Assembly: GCA_937127435.1 (NCBI GenBank)
Contig: CAKZLZ010000124.1
Span: forward strand, 28,602-92,601
DNA from: an uncultured Verrucomicrobiota bacterium
GTDB lineage: Bacteria; Verrucomicrobiota; Kiritimatiellia; SS1-B-03-39; UBA6053
Direction: 5' to 3'
Length of the DNA stretch: 64,000 bases
Positions 25,988-35,263 of this stretch are shown piece after piece. How positions within the stretch are numbered: the stretch's first letter is position 1; every line of letters begins with the position of its first letter. The notes under the pieces are model-generated. The model was given only the letters and a program-made list of their open reading frames with translations. It ran no database searches and was not told the origin of the DNA. A program made the position numbers and the translations under genes.

Positions 25988-28063
25988 ATGTATCGATTTT
26001 TATATGTCGGTGTGGCTTGCGTGGTGTCAGCCGTATCCGCTCAAACCCTTGAGACCCACACCCTCTCACCCCTGCAGGTGAGCAACCGGGCTTTGCCCGC
26101 ATCCGAAATTTCGTCCACCCTTTCTCTTCCTGAACAACAGCAGGAACTGGGAAAAACTCTTAGCAGCCTCCCCGGCGTTTCCCTGCGGCAACAAGGTGCC
26201 CACGGCGGAGAACCCGTGTTGCGCGGACTCGGCTGGGAACGGGTCACGACCCAATACAATGGACTTTGCCTCTATGGTGCCTGTCCTTCGCGTATGGATC
26301 CTCCCGTCAGTATGTTTAACGCCGACAGCTTGCAATCCGCATTGATCGAATTGGGACCTGCATCCGTCATTCACGGCCCCCTGTCTACGGGTGGACGCAT
26401 CATGCTTTCGGATGAATTGGATTTTGCCGATCCTGGAGAAAAAATCTATGCCGGATCGGCCTTGGCCAGCTACGGGAGCAATGGAAAAAACCGGGCGGGA
26501 TCCATCACCAGCGGTGGCGCCAATGACCACCAGGCCTGGCAGGTCGATTTTGGTGCCGACGAAGCGGAGGATTACACCTCCGGTGATAATCAGAAAATTC
26601 CTGCCGGCGGGAGTTCTCAGGAAGCCTCCGCTCAATTTAAGAGCAAAATCGGTGACGAGTGGACCCTGGACCTGAGTACCCGCTGGATTTATGATCAGGA
26701 TATCATTTATCTTTCCCTCCCCATGGACAGCCGGCATTCCAAGACCAACCTGTATACTGGAAAACTCACCTGGAACCCTGAAGGAAAAGACCTGACCGAA
26801 CTCAGTTTCCGGGCCGGGGCAGGTACCGTGGATCACCTTATGGACAACCGGGAGAAACCCAACCGGATGATGATGCAGGCTTCCACCCCCTCAACCGCAG
26901 ACAGTGTTGACGCGGGAATTTTGGGCAAGTGGGCCTTCAAAGGCGGAGAACTCCGTTCCGGAATCGACGGATCGATTCTCGACCGCGATGCACTCCGGAC
27001 CCGGACAATCACGGCGACAGGTATGACTTTTCAGGATCCCATCTGGCCCGATCTCACCCGTGAGCAAGTTGGCTTTTTCGGTGAATGGGAAGGCGACATA
27101 TCCGACAAGCTCACCTTGCGGGCGGGTGCCCGTTTAGATCAGATCCAATCCGATGCCGGAAAAGCCGACGCCGTGATTGTCCCCGGCCCCGGCATTGGAA
27201 AAACCACGGTCAACGATGCCTGGCAGACCGTAGGAGGTTCTACCAGCGCCGACCCGGCACAGGATGACACGCTGGTTTCCGCAAATCTGGTACTGTCACA
27301 AAACCTGAGTGAAAATTGGTTGGGACAGATCGGATTCAGCCGTACCGAAGCCGGGCCCAATCTGACCCAACGCTATTTGTCCTTTGGACCGGTACCGGGC
27401 GGATACGGAATCGGCACCCCCTCTCTAGATCCCGAAACAAAATACGAGATCGAACTTCGCAGCGAAGGTCAAATCGGGCCCCACCGCTTGGGTTTTGCGG
27501 CCTTCGCATCCCGAATTTATGACTATCTGCTCCCCACCACGGTGGCGATGACAGATGTCAACGGAGACGGAACCGTGGACCGGGTCAAAGGCACCGTAAA
27601 CCAGGATGCGGAAATGTGGGGCCTTGAAGCCTCCTTGCGCATGCAACTGGGACAAGGACTCTCCGTCCCGATGAACCTCGGCTGGGTGCGGGGGCAAACG
27701 ACTGACGGGGACGACCTGCCGGAAATCCCTCCCTTGGAATTCGATGCCGCTCTGCGCTGGGAAGGCTCACAGGAAAGCCGCCCCTATGGAGAGCTGGGCA
27801 TGCGTTTTGCCTACAAGCAAGACCACATCGATCCGGCATTCGGCGAAGACGAAACCCCTTCATTTGCCGTACTTCACCTGCGGGGAGGCATGGAAATCGT
27901 TCCCGGATGGATCATTGAAGCAGGCATAGAGAACCTGTTGGACAGGGAATATCATGAACATCTCACCCGCGAAGCGCTGATGCCCTTAGGCGATCTGGCT
28001 GCCGGGGATGAAGTACCGGCACCCGGCCGGAGTTTCACCTTGAGCACCCGTATCAACTGGTAA
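25988..28063 (+). CDS. TonB-dependent copper receptor (OprC/NosA-like)
   Basis: Plug-like LSSLPGVSLRQQGAHGGEPVLRGLGWERV, GACPSRMDPP (CxxxM) and VDHLMDN (HxM); C-terminal aromatic W. Confidence 0.88.
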   Translation: MYRFLYVGVACVVSAVSAQTLETHTLSPLQVSNRALPASEISSTLSLPEQQQELGKTLSSLPGVSLRQQGAHGGEPVLRGLGWERVTTQYNGLCLYGACPSRMDPPVSMFNADSLQSALIELGPASVIHGPLSTGGRIMLSDELDFADPGEKIYAGSALASYGSNGKNRAGSITSGGANDHQAWQVDFGADEAEDYTSGDNQKIPAGGSSQEASAQFKSKIGDEWTLDLSTRWIYDQDIIYLSLPMDSRHSKTNLYTGKLTWNPEGKDLTELSFRAGAGTVDHLMDNREKPNRMMMQASTPSTADSVDAGILGKWAFKGGELRSGIDGSILDRDALRTRTITATGMTFQDPIWPDLTREQVGFFGEWEGDISDKLTLRAGARLDQIQSDAGKADAVIVPGPGIGKTTVNDAWQTVGGSTSADPAQDDTLVSANLVLSQNLSENWLGQIGFSRTEAGPNLTQRYLSFGPVPGGYGIGTPSLDPETKYEIELRSEGQIGPHRLGFAAFASRIYDYLLPTTVAMTDVNGDGTVDRVKGTVNQDAEMWGLEASLRMQLGQGLSVPMNLGWVRGQTTDGDDLPEIPPLEFDAALRWEGSQESRPYGELGMRFAYKQDHIDPAFGEDETPSFAVLHLRGGMEIVPGWIIEAGIENLLDREYHEHLTREALMPLGDLAAGDEVPAPGRSFTLSTRINW

Positions 28064-28081
28064 AATACCCCCCAAACCAGC

Positions 28082-28130
28082 AGAACCCCCGTTTTTTTTC
28101 GGTTGCGAAAGAGAACGGGGGTTCTTTTTT
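28082..28130 (+). terminator. Intrinsic terminator downstream of TonB receptor
   Basis: agaacccccgtt...aacgggggttct followed by ttttt. Confidence 0.9.
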
Positions 28131-28184
28131 CAAAATCAATGTTTGATTTTAGTCAAAAACTCCGTATCAACGTCCTTCCTCGGT

Positions 28185-28261
28185 CGGAGCGTGGCTCAGC
28201 CTGGTAGAGCACTTGCCTGGGGGGCAAGGGGTCGCAGGTTCGAATCCTGTCGCTCCGACCA
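28185..28261 (+). tRNA. tRNA-Pro(GGG)
   Basis: cggagcg...cgctccgacca acceptor; anticodon arm cttgc-ctGGGgg-gcaag; T-arm gcaggttcgaatcctg; encoded CCA. Confidence 0.96.
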
Positions 28262-28398
28262 TCTTTTTACCCCTGTATACCAGCGACAGGAGTCGAACCT
28301 GCGAAGCAGGTCGAAACGAAGCGTAGCGGAGTAAGCGCAATGTATTCCCATTGCGAGTGAAGCGCAGCGAAACGCCAATCCTGTCGCTCCGACCATCT
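28262..28398 (+). repeat. tRNA 3'-end composite element (Pro copy): inverted T-arm copy, GAA, T-arm 5' half, conserved core, duplicated tRNA 3' end
   Basis: 22-bp direct repeat aatcctgtcgctccgaccatct at 28243-28264 and 28377-28398. Inverted T-arm copy at 28282-28302 (20/21). Core hairpin CGCAATG-TATTCC-CATTGCG at 28336-28355. Confidence 0.85.
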
Positions 28399-28482
28399 AA
28401 TTCCCGGAATCACCCAAACTCCATTCATCCCAAGAGATTCGAGTTTGTATAACCATTCCCTTCATCCGGTAAATTTTTGCAC

Positions 28483-29901
28483 TTACTGCACAGGAGAGGT
28501 CAATCGCGCAAAGCGGGTCATCAATTTGAAGAGGAACTTTTTGTCGTTCACATCCGCCATGGTCATTTCACGGGAATGGGCGAAGTCATTTTCAAACATC
28601 GCTTCCATTTTTTTGGCAAAGTCCGGATCCGCAATCAGGGATGTGATCTCAAAATTCAAGCGAAAGGAGCGGTTGTCAAAATTCGCTGTACCCACGCCCG
28701 ATACAACATCATCGATCAGCATGGTTTTCTGATGCAAAAATCCGTCGGTGTAACGAAAGACACGGCAACCGGTTTTACTGGCATCTTCAAAGTAGGTAAA
28801 CGCGGCCAGATACACCAGCAGATGATCGGGTTGATCGGGAATCAGAATGCGCACATCCACCCCGCGGAGACCGGCCAACTGCAATGCAGCCACAATGGAG
28901 TCATCCGGCACAAAATAGGGACTGGCAATCCAGATACGTTTCTTTGCGGAATTAATGGCGTGATGGAACATCAGAGCGGCGGATTCCAACTCATCTGCCG
29001 GACTGGTGGGCACCACTAAAACCGCACTGGCACCCTCTGTGATTTCAGGTTTCCAGTTCAGGTCGGATAACATTTCATCTGCCGCCCAATTCCAATCTTC
29101 GCAAAATGCAAGTTGGGCTCCAAGCACTGACGGTCCCTGAATGCGTACATGGGTATCGCGCCAGTGACCGAATTTGGGATCTTTGCCCATATATTCATCG
29201 CCAACATTATGTCCGCCAATCCAGGTGACTTTCCCATCGACCACCACATTTTTCCGGTGGTTGCGGAAGTTAAGCTGAAAGCGGTTCCCTTTCCCTTTCC
29301 GGGTATTAAAAGGCAGGATCTCCGCGCCAGCGCCGATTAAATCATCACGATAGCTCTGCGGCATGGTATGACTCCCGACTTCATCATAAAGCACGTACAC
29401 CCGAACGCCTTCTTTGGCTTTGATTTCCAAGGCCTTTTTCATCCGGCGCCCCAATTCATCATCATTAATGATAAAGAATTGAAACAGGACATAGGCCTTC
29501 GCAGAAGAAATCCCCTCTTCAATACTCTCAAAAGTCGCATCTCCATCCACCAACAAGTCCACTTTGTTCCCTTTCAGAAAAGGCAACTCCGCCAATTTTT
29601 CAGCCGCATGTCCTGCCCCCCCTATTTCTGCTTCATTCAACATATAGGGTTCAAGACCTTGATTAAATTTATCCAATCCCGCCAACACCTCTTCATCTTC
29701 CTGTTTCCGCGCTGCGGAATAACCTTTGAACCGGCTGCGCCCCAACACCCAATACAAAGGGACCGACACGACCGGAAATGTTAACAGGGAAATCCCCCAG
29801 GCAATAGTCCCTTGAGACGTGCGGGTTTTATAGACAGCTTCGATTGCCGACAAAATACCCAAAATATGAAAAACTGTTCCTAAAAATACCAAAAACCACA
29901 T
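28483..29901 (-). CDS. cls: Cardiolipin synthase (phospholipase D family)
   Basis: Two HxKxxxxD motifs: HRKNVVVDGKVTWIGGHN and HQKTMLIDDVVSGVGTANFDNRS; N-terminal TM pair. Confidence 0.93.
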   Translation of the reverse strand: MWFLVFLGTVFHILGILSAIEAVYKTRTSQGTIAWGISLLTFPVVSVPLYWVLGRSRFKGYSAARKQEDEEVLAGLDKFNQGLEPYMLNEAEIGGAGHAAEKLAELPFLKGNKVDLLVDGDATFESIEEGISSAKAYVLFQFFIINDDELGRRMKKALEIKAKEGVRVYVLYDEVGSHTMPQSYRDDLIGAGAEILPFNTRKGKGNRFQLNFRNHRKNVVVDGKVTWIGGHNVGDEYMGKDPKFGHWRDTHVRIQGPSVLGAQLAFCEDWNWAADEMLSDLNWKPEITEGASAVLVVPTSPADELESAALMFHHAINSAKKRIWIASPYFVPDDSIVAALQLAGLRGVDVRILIPDQPDHLLVYLAAFTYFEDASKTGCRVFRYTDGFLHQKTMLIDDVVSGVGTANFDNRSFRLNFEITSLIADPDFAKKMEAMFENDFAHSREMTMADVNDKKFLFKLMTRFARLTSPVQ

Positions 29902-30196
29902 AACCTTTCTCCTGATCGATTTACAAAAAACATCACCAGTTTTTATAAAAAACCGACACCGGAGAATCCAGTATCGGCTGAATGATCTTTTCACTCTATC
30001 AGATTAAATCATCCAGTTAAATGTCTAGTACAGACCATCTTCGCTTCCAAACCACCCAAATATACATCGCACCCTACACCCGGATGCTACTGAAGCTCCA
30101 GTAAATATCTGCAGTGTGAGAGGTTGAAGGTCCGCATCGGTCCATCGAGAGTTTCCCTGTCAGTCCTTCCCCTGAAATCCGGATATTCACTCCCCC

Positions 30197-31390
30197 TCAG
30201 TTACAGACACAGGCCCGCAGCTCCACCTGTTTTCTTTTTTCAAATCGTGCGACAAACACTGCGGCCAAAAGACTCGTCGTCAAAAATACAAAGGCTGAAT
30301 AGGCAAAGAGCATCTCCGGCCCCTGTCCTTTCATAAGGCTTGCGTTGAGGGCGGTGCCACAGGCCCCGCCCAAAAACAGATTAAACCCGGACATGGACAT
30401 TACCGTCCCTTTAATTTCAGGATGTTTTTCGATGATGGTGGCCACCAGAGTGGATTGCAAAAGTACAAAGGACATTCCGAATCCCAACAAGCCCACAAGC
30501 ATAAAACCTATCGGCAAGCCTGCGGATAAAAGAAGCATCGAAAAAAATCCAAGAAAACCGGTAATCACTAAAAATACATTTTTCGTTTTACGTCTTAACT
30601 TTGGCGCCAAGCGTCCTCCGGCTACGGTCCCTACTCCGAAAACGGAAAGGATCAGACCGACCGTAAGTACAGTATACGATGTCGACTGTTGAATTAAAAT
30701 ACCGGAATAAGTGAAGGTCCCGAACACACTAAACCCTACCCCGAAAATCAAAAAAGTAAGCCGCATGAAGCGTGGGTTGCTCCAAACCCTCCGGTAGGCG
30801 GCCAGAGAAGAAATTTTCTGCTCCGACGGTTGATCTTTTTTCAACAACCGCGTCATCAGCAACGCCAAAATCAGTTCCGCGATCCCATAAACCAAATACA
30901 CAAAACGCCAGGAACCCAAATATGCAAAAGCCCCTCCGATGGCCGTGGCGGTCGCGGCACCCAGAAAAGCCATCCCCATGGTCTTGGCAATCGCAACCTG
31001 CCGGTCTTCCGCTTCAAATGCATCCCCAATCAATGCAAAGGCCACTGGAAATATTCCCGCTCCGAACATACCGTTCATGGCACGGAAAAATACCAGCGAA
31101 GACAGGTTGAAAGCGAAAGCACCCAATATACTGAAAACCGCTGTTCCCAGAGAAGCGGCAATAAACACCTTCACTTTTCCAAAGCGGTCGGACAAAGGCC
31201 CGAATACCAGCGTAAAAATGCCAAAGGAGAGCATATAAGCAATTACCGACCAGGCGGCGCGGCTTAAAGTGAGATTCAAATCCGAAGCAATATCACTCAG
31301 TAAAGATGCCGCCGCATAATTGTCCCCGTTGGCCAGAAACAACATCAGACCTAACACCCATAACATTTTTATCTTATCCGGATTTTTCAT
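30197..31390 (-). CDS. MFS transporter
   Basis: About 12 TM segments; GPLSDRFGKVKVFI motif. Confidence 0.92.
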   Translation of the reverse strand: MKNPDKIKMLWVLGLMLFLANGDNYAAASLLSDIASDLNLTLSRAAWSVIAYMLSFGIFTLVFGPLSDRFGKVKVFIAASLGTAVFSILGAFAFNLSSLVFFRAMNGMFGAGIFPVAFALIGDAFEAEDRQVAIAKTMGMAFLGAATATAIGGAFAYLGSWRFVYLVYGIAELILALLMTRLLKKDQPSEQKISSLAAYRRVWSNPRFMRLTFLIFGVGFSVFGTFTYSGILIQQSTSYTVLTVGLILSVFGVGTVAGGRLAPKLRRKTKNVFLVITGFLGFFSMLLLSAGLPIGFMLVGLLGFGMSFVLLQSTLVATIIEKHPEIKGTVMSMSGFNLFLGGACGTALNASLMKGQGPEMLFAYSAFVFLTTSLLAAVFVARFEKRKQVELRACVCN

Positions 31391-31433
31391 AAAAACTTAG
31401 TACAGGCATGAACTTGCCTTCGTAACCATTGGG

Positions 31434-32102
31434 TCAGGAATTAAGCTGCTTCAAAGCGTCAACAATTTCAGAAGGTTCGGCACGATTTCGATAATCCGCA
31501 TCTAAAAATGCATACACGACCTTGCCTTCACGGTTGATAACATAGGTGGCGGCCAAAGGGAGTTCATTTGAATCATTTCCATTGTGGGACGCCATAGAGA
31601 ACTTCTCTTCATAAATCGAAGCCACCCCCTCTGTAAGCTTGTAAACGATCCCGTACTCACGGGCGACGTGGTTGTTGAGATCGCTGAGAACTTCGAATTC
31701 CAATTCGGATTTTTCCCTGGTCGATAAAGATTGATCCGGCTTTTCAGGGCTCAGGGCCATCAAAGAGGCACCCTCGGCTTGAAACGCCGGTAATTTTTCC
31801 TGCAGGGCCCGCAAAGTCAAATTGCAATAAGGACACCAGCCTCCCCGGTACCAGGTGAGAACCACCGGTCCATGTTTAAGCGCATCAGATAAGCGTACGC
31901 ATTCACCGGCAGCATTTTTCAGTTCAAAATCCGGTGCGGATGCGCCCACCTGTTTTGCCCTTTTCACCACGCCACTTTCCGCCACCGCTTGAATTCCTTC
32001 TGCATAGGTGACCTTCATCCCTTCCGGAGCACTTTCATTAAAGGTTTGTTTCCGGTGATCGAGCTGTTGCTTTAGGGCTGTATTTGTATGTTCATTCTTC
32101 AT
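31434..32102 (-). CDS. Peroxiredoxin-like (AhpC/TSA) protein
   Basis: LTWYRGGWCPYCNLTLRALQ. Confidence 0.92.
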   Translation of the reverse strand: MKNEHTNTALKQQLDHRKQTFNESAPEGMKVTYAEGIQAVAESGVVKRAKQVGASAPDFELKNAAGECVRLSDALKHGPVVLTWYRGGWCPYCNLTLRALQEKLPAFQAEGASLMALSPEKPDQSLSTREKSELEFEVLSDLNNHVAREYGIVYKLTEGVASIYEEKFSMASHNGNDSNELPLAATYVINREGKVVYAFLDADYRNRAEPSEIVDALKQLNS

Positions 32103-32189
32103 AATTAATTCCTGTACTTATTAAATATTCCCAATCCGGACAGCGCGTTTTGCGGTGAGGGCTGTGTCATGGAAAGAGCTCCAATATTT

Positions 32190-32993
32190 TTAATCTTTGA
32201 TGGTTTCATTTTGGAGAAGCTTCACCAGTTCCAACAAATCTTCTACAACATAATCCGGACGGGCAATATTCGGATAAAGGGTTTTCCCGGGACGGGCAAC
32301 AAAAGCGGTCTGCAGGCCGACATTTTTGGCACCGGCCAAATCCCAGGCATGGGCGGCAACCATGAGCACCTCTTCCGGCTTCAGATTCAGATCCTCCAAC
32401 ACCTTGCCGTAGGTGTCCGGGTGCGGTTTGTATTTCTTGAGGGATTCGATCGTATAAACTTTGTCAAACAATTCGATTAATCCGGCCTTGGTCAGTTGGG
32501 AGGTTACCCCCGCATCATTCGAGTTGGTCAAGGTAACCATTTGAAAGCGTCCGTCTTCCCTCAAGGCCGTCAGGCCGGCCAATACATCCGCGTGGGCCGG
32601 TAAAGAACGCAAAGGAGGAAGAATCACCTCGCGGGCATCCTCAAGGGTCATTTCAATGCCCTGGGTTTCGGCCACCATCACCAGTGCGGCGGTACCAATT
32701 TCCCCGAAGCTATGATAGGAACCGCTCAAGGTTTCCACCAGGGAATAATGTAACATGGTCGAGAACCACAAAGGCAACAGGTCTTCCCGTCCGCCAAGGG
32801 CCTCTCCCACAGAAACTTTGAGGGGTGCAAGGCTGAGCAAGGTTTCATTTACATCAAAAATGATGGCTTTAGGTGCAGGCATAGCCGCCTCCATATTGGG
32901 TTGAACAATTTGGGCGCTAAGGCCCGTTGAGAATAGGATTGTAGCGGAAAACCGTGCGGCCGTGCGTAAGTATTTTGAACAGAAATTTCTCAT
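32190..32993 (-). CDS. Haloacid dehalogenase type II family protein with N-terminal signal peptide
   Basis: AIIFDVNETLLSL, VTLTNSNDAG, KPHPDTY, MVAAHAWDLAGAKNVGLQTAFV; N-terminus RNFCSKYLRTAARFSATILFSTGLSAQ. Confidence 0.88.
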   Translation of the reverse strand: MRNFCSKYLRTAARFSATILFSTGLSAQIVQPNMEAAMPAPKAIIFDVNETLLSLAPLKVSVGEALGGREDLLPLWFSTMLHYSLVETLSGSYHSFGEIGTAALVMVAETQGIEMTLEDAREVILPPLRSLPAHADVLAGLTALREDGRFQMVTLTNSNDAGVTSQLTKAGLIELFDKVYTIESLKKYKPHPDTYGKVLEDLNLKPEEVLMVAAHAWDLAGAKNVGLQTAFVARPGKTLYPNIARPDYVVEDLLELVKLLQNETIKD

Positions 32994-33544
32994 GATACTT
33001 TCTCCCACACGAAAGGCTGAAAAGGTGCATCCAGGGGGGTGTCAGCCAAATGGTTGACATAATTGCTCATGATTTTCTGGGACAGGATCAGCACGATTTC
33101 CAAGAGCTGGCGGTTTTCGTAACCTGCAGCATAAAATTTTTCCACGTCCTCATCGGCAAGCACGCCGCGGTTCCGTCCCATCAGCAATGCCGTTTCATGC
33201 AAAACCTGCAATTTTTCCGTGGGGAGTTTGCTGCGGCTGCGCAGTGCCCCGGTGATGGCCGGATCAACCTTCATCATGTTGGCGATCACGGTATGGGCCG
33301 GCACACAGTAATGGCAGGCATGCTCCACATTAAAGGTTTGCCAGACTACGGTCACCTCTTCATCCGAAAAGGAAGTTTCCTGCGCCAGGGCATGGATCTT
33401 TTGATAGCCCTCCAACAACGCAGGGGATTCTGCCATCACTCCGTGCAGGTTGGCAATCATGCCTGTTTCTTTCAGGGATTTTTCTAAAATGGGTTTACTG
33501 CCTTTAGGGGCGCTTTCGAGGTTATGAATTTTAAAGGGGTTCAT
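32990..33544 (-). CDS. Carboxymuconolactone decarboxylase family protein
   Basis: Alkylhydroperoxidase-like EHACHYCVPAHT. Confidence 0.88.
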   Translation of the reverse strand: MNPFKIHNLESAPKGSKPILEKSLKETGMIANLHGVMAESPALLEGYQKIHALAQETSFSDEEVTVVWQTFNVEHACHYCVPAHTVIANMMKVDPAITGALRSRSKLPTEKLQVLHETALLMGRNRGVLADEDVEKFYAAGYENRQLLEIVLILSQKIMSNYVNHLADTPLDAPFQPFVWEKVS

Positions 33545-33635
33545 GGTTTCTCCTATGGTTTTATTTTCGATTTTACCCGAAACCTTTCGTTCCGGATTCA
33601 GAACCTATTGCATGTTGAACGATTATTCAAATAAT

Positions 33636-33657
33636 ATTTTGAATGACTATTCAAAAT
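33636..33657. promoter_or_regulatory. Candidate TetR-family operator (ATTTTGAAT-GACT-ATTCAAAAT)
   Basis: Perfect 9-bp inverted repeat in the divergent intergenic region 51 bp upstream of the TetR gene. Confidence 0.7.
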
Positions 33658-33707
33658 AAAGCTGTATAGTAGAGTTCAGTCAGTAAAACAACGACCCAGG
33701 AATCCCC

Positions 33708-34271
33708 ATGGCCAAAGCAAAATTTAATCGGGAAGAAGTCATCGACAAGGCGATCGATCTGTTCTGGCAACACGGATACAGTGCATCTTCCATGCAACAG
33801 GTGGTCCAGGCCACCGGTCTGAAGCCGGGATCGATCTATCTGGCCTTCGAAAATAAAGAGGGACTCTTCCGTGAAGCACTGGAGCGGTATGCCCAGAAAT
33901 CTATCGCCCGCACCCGGAAAATACTGGATAGCGCTCCCAGTGTGCAGGCAGGGATCTGTCAGCTTTTCGAAGACAACATCCAACAGTCATCCAAAGAAGA
34001 TTACTGCAGTTGCTTTCTGGTGAAGACCCGACTGGAACTGGCAGCGGAAGGAAACGACCTTCACAACCTCGCCTCCGAAAAACTGGAGATGATGGAAGCA
34101 CTGTTCGCAAGCTATCTCGAAAAAGAGTTTACCCCGGAAATCAGCCAGCGGCGGGCCACCAGCATTATGCTGCACATTTTCGGCATCAGGGTTTACGGCT
34201 ACCAGAAAAAGTCCGAAGACCGAATGCGCCAGGGACTCCGCGAAGGTTTACCCTGGCTCCCCTGGCCTTAA
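33708..34271 (+). CDS. TetR/AcrR family transcriptional regulator
   Basis: N-terminal HTH FNREEVIDKAIDLFWQHGYSASSMQQVVQATGLKPGSIYLAFENKEGLF. Confidence 0.95.
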   Translation: MAKAKFNREEVIDKAIDLFWQHGYSASSMQQVVQATGLKPGSIYLAFENKEGLFREALERYAQKSIARTRKILDSAPSVQAGICQLFEDNIQQSSKEDYCSCFLVKTRLELAAEGNDLHNLASEKLEMMEALFASYLEKEFTPEISQRRATSIMLHIFGIRVYGYQKKSEDRMRQGLREGLPWLPWP

Positions 34272-34276
34272 GTGAT

Positions 34277-35263
34277 TTATGCCCCTGCAACCCAGGGCAT
34301 CAACGCCAGCAGATTTTCGGCATGCGTTTTTTCCGCTTCCGCCGTTTGAGGATGGGCATAATCAAAATGCCCAACCGGAAAGGCGGTTGCACGGCTGGGG
34401 CCGGGATGGGAGTTGGCCGCGGACCATTGACCCGGAGGGGGTACCGCCGGATCGAAACAGGAACAACCGAACAAGGTGGGAATTTTCAGGTGCCGGACCG
34501 AAAAGGCGGCATCGTAATACCGAAGCGTCTCCTCAATCGACCGATCTTTCAACCAATATTGCCTCACCGAAGCGCCGCTGCCGACACACTCATTCCGAAG
34601 GCGGAAAGGATGGTTTGCAAATGTCACGTGTCCAAGTTCGGCACTCTGAAATCGTGGCTCCCAAGGCACCGATAAGGCCCCCATCCCGCCGCCGAAACTC
34701 CATCCGTGATAATGAAATTTTTTCACCGATGATTCTGTAAGCTCCAGCAGCACATCCACTCCCCTCCAAATGGTGGCCGCACAGGAAGCTAACAGATAAC
34801 TCTCCCGGGATTCAATTCCGTAGACCACGTGTTTCCCGGCATCATTCACCGGCAAACGGGAATCCTGTGAAATATGAAATCCGGGGGCGATTGTAAAAAT
34901 CAAGATCCGGTCCTTGCGGGCAAAACCCACATCCGGCGCTTCCCTTCCACCATAGCCATGACCCAACACCACCCCCAAATCCGGTTGGGGATGGTCTTCA
35001 TGAAAGATTACCCAGGCCCCCACCCGGTAATCCGGCCAGACCCGATAGCTCACCCGTTGACAACGGAATCCGTTTTCAAGGGATTGCTCTTCCTCGATTT
35101 TCAAATCCAGGGGAACGTCCATGGCCTTTTGATAGAGGTCCTGCCAAAAGTCGGCAAAATCTTCAGGTTCGGGATCCACATAACGAATGCGCTGTAAATC
35201 AGGTACCGAGTGTCCGTAAGTGGGATCAAAGTCGAATTCGTGAGGCGTGGTTTCAAATTTCAT
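34277..35263 (-). CDS. Acetylxylan esterase (AXE1) family alpha/beta hydrolase
   Basis: DFWQDLYQKA, GHGYGGREAP, GWSFGGGMG nucleophile elbow. Confidence 0.85.
   Translation of the reverse strand: MKFETTPHEFDFDPTYGHSVPDLQRIRYVDPEPEDFADFWQDLYQKAMDVPLDLKIEEEQSLENGFRCQRVSYRVWPDYRVGAWVIFHEDHPQPDLGVVLGHGYGGREAPDVGFARKDRILIFTIAPGFHISQDSRLPVNDAGKHVVYGIESRESYLLASCAATIWRGVDVLLELTESSVKKFHYHGWSFGGGMGALSVPWEPRFQSAELGHVTFANHPFRLRNECVGSGASVRQYWLKDRSIEETLRYYDAAFSVRHLKIPTLFGCSCFDPAVPPPGQWSAANSHPGPSRATAFPVGHFDYAHPQTAEAEKTHAENLLALMPWVAGA

Noticed and set aside
28143-28334. 63-aa ORF across tRNA-Pro (…SVAQPGRALAWGARGRRFESCRSDHLF…)
   Set aside because: Translation of the tRNA gene and its 3' element; classic spurious tRNA-overlapping ORF.
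28243-28398. att scar of an integrated phage or genomic island at tRNA-Pro
   Set aside because: The 22-bp direct repeat flanks only ~112 bp with no integrase. An inverted T-arm copy and a core shared with the Thr locus are not explained by simple site-specific integration.
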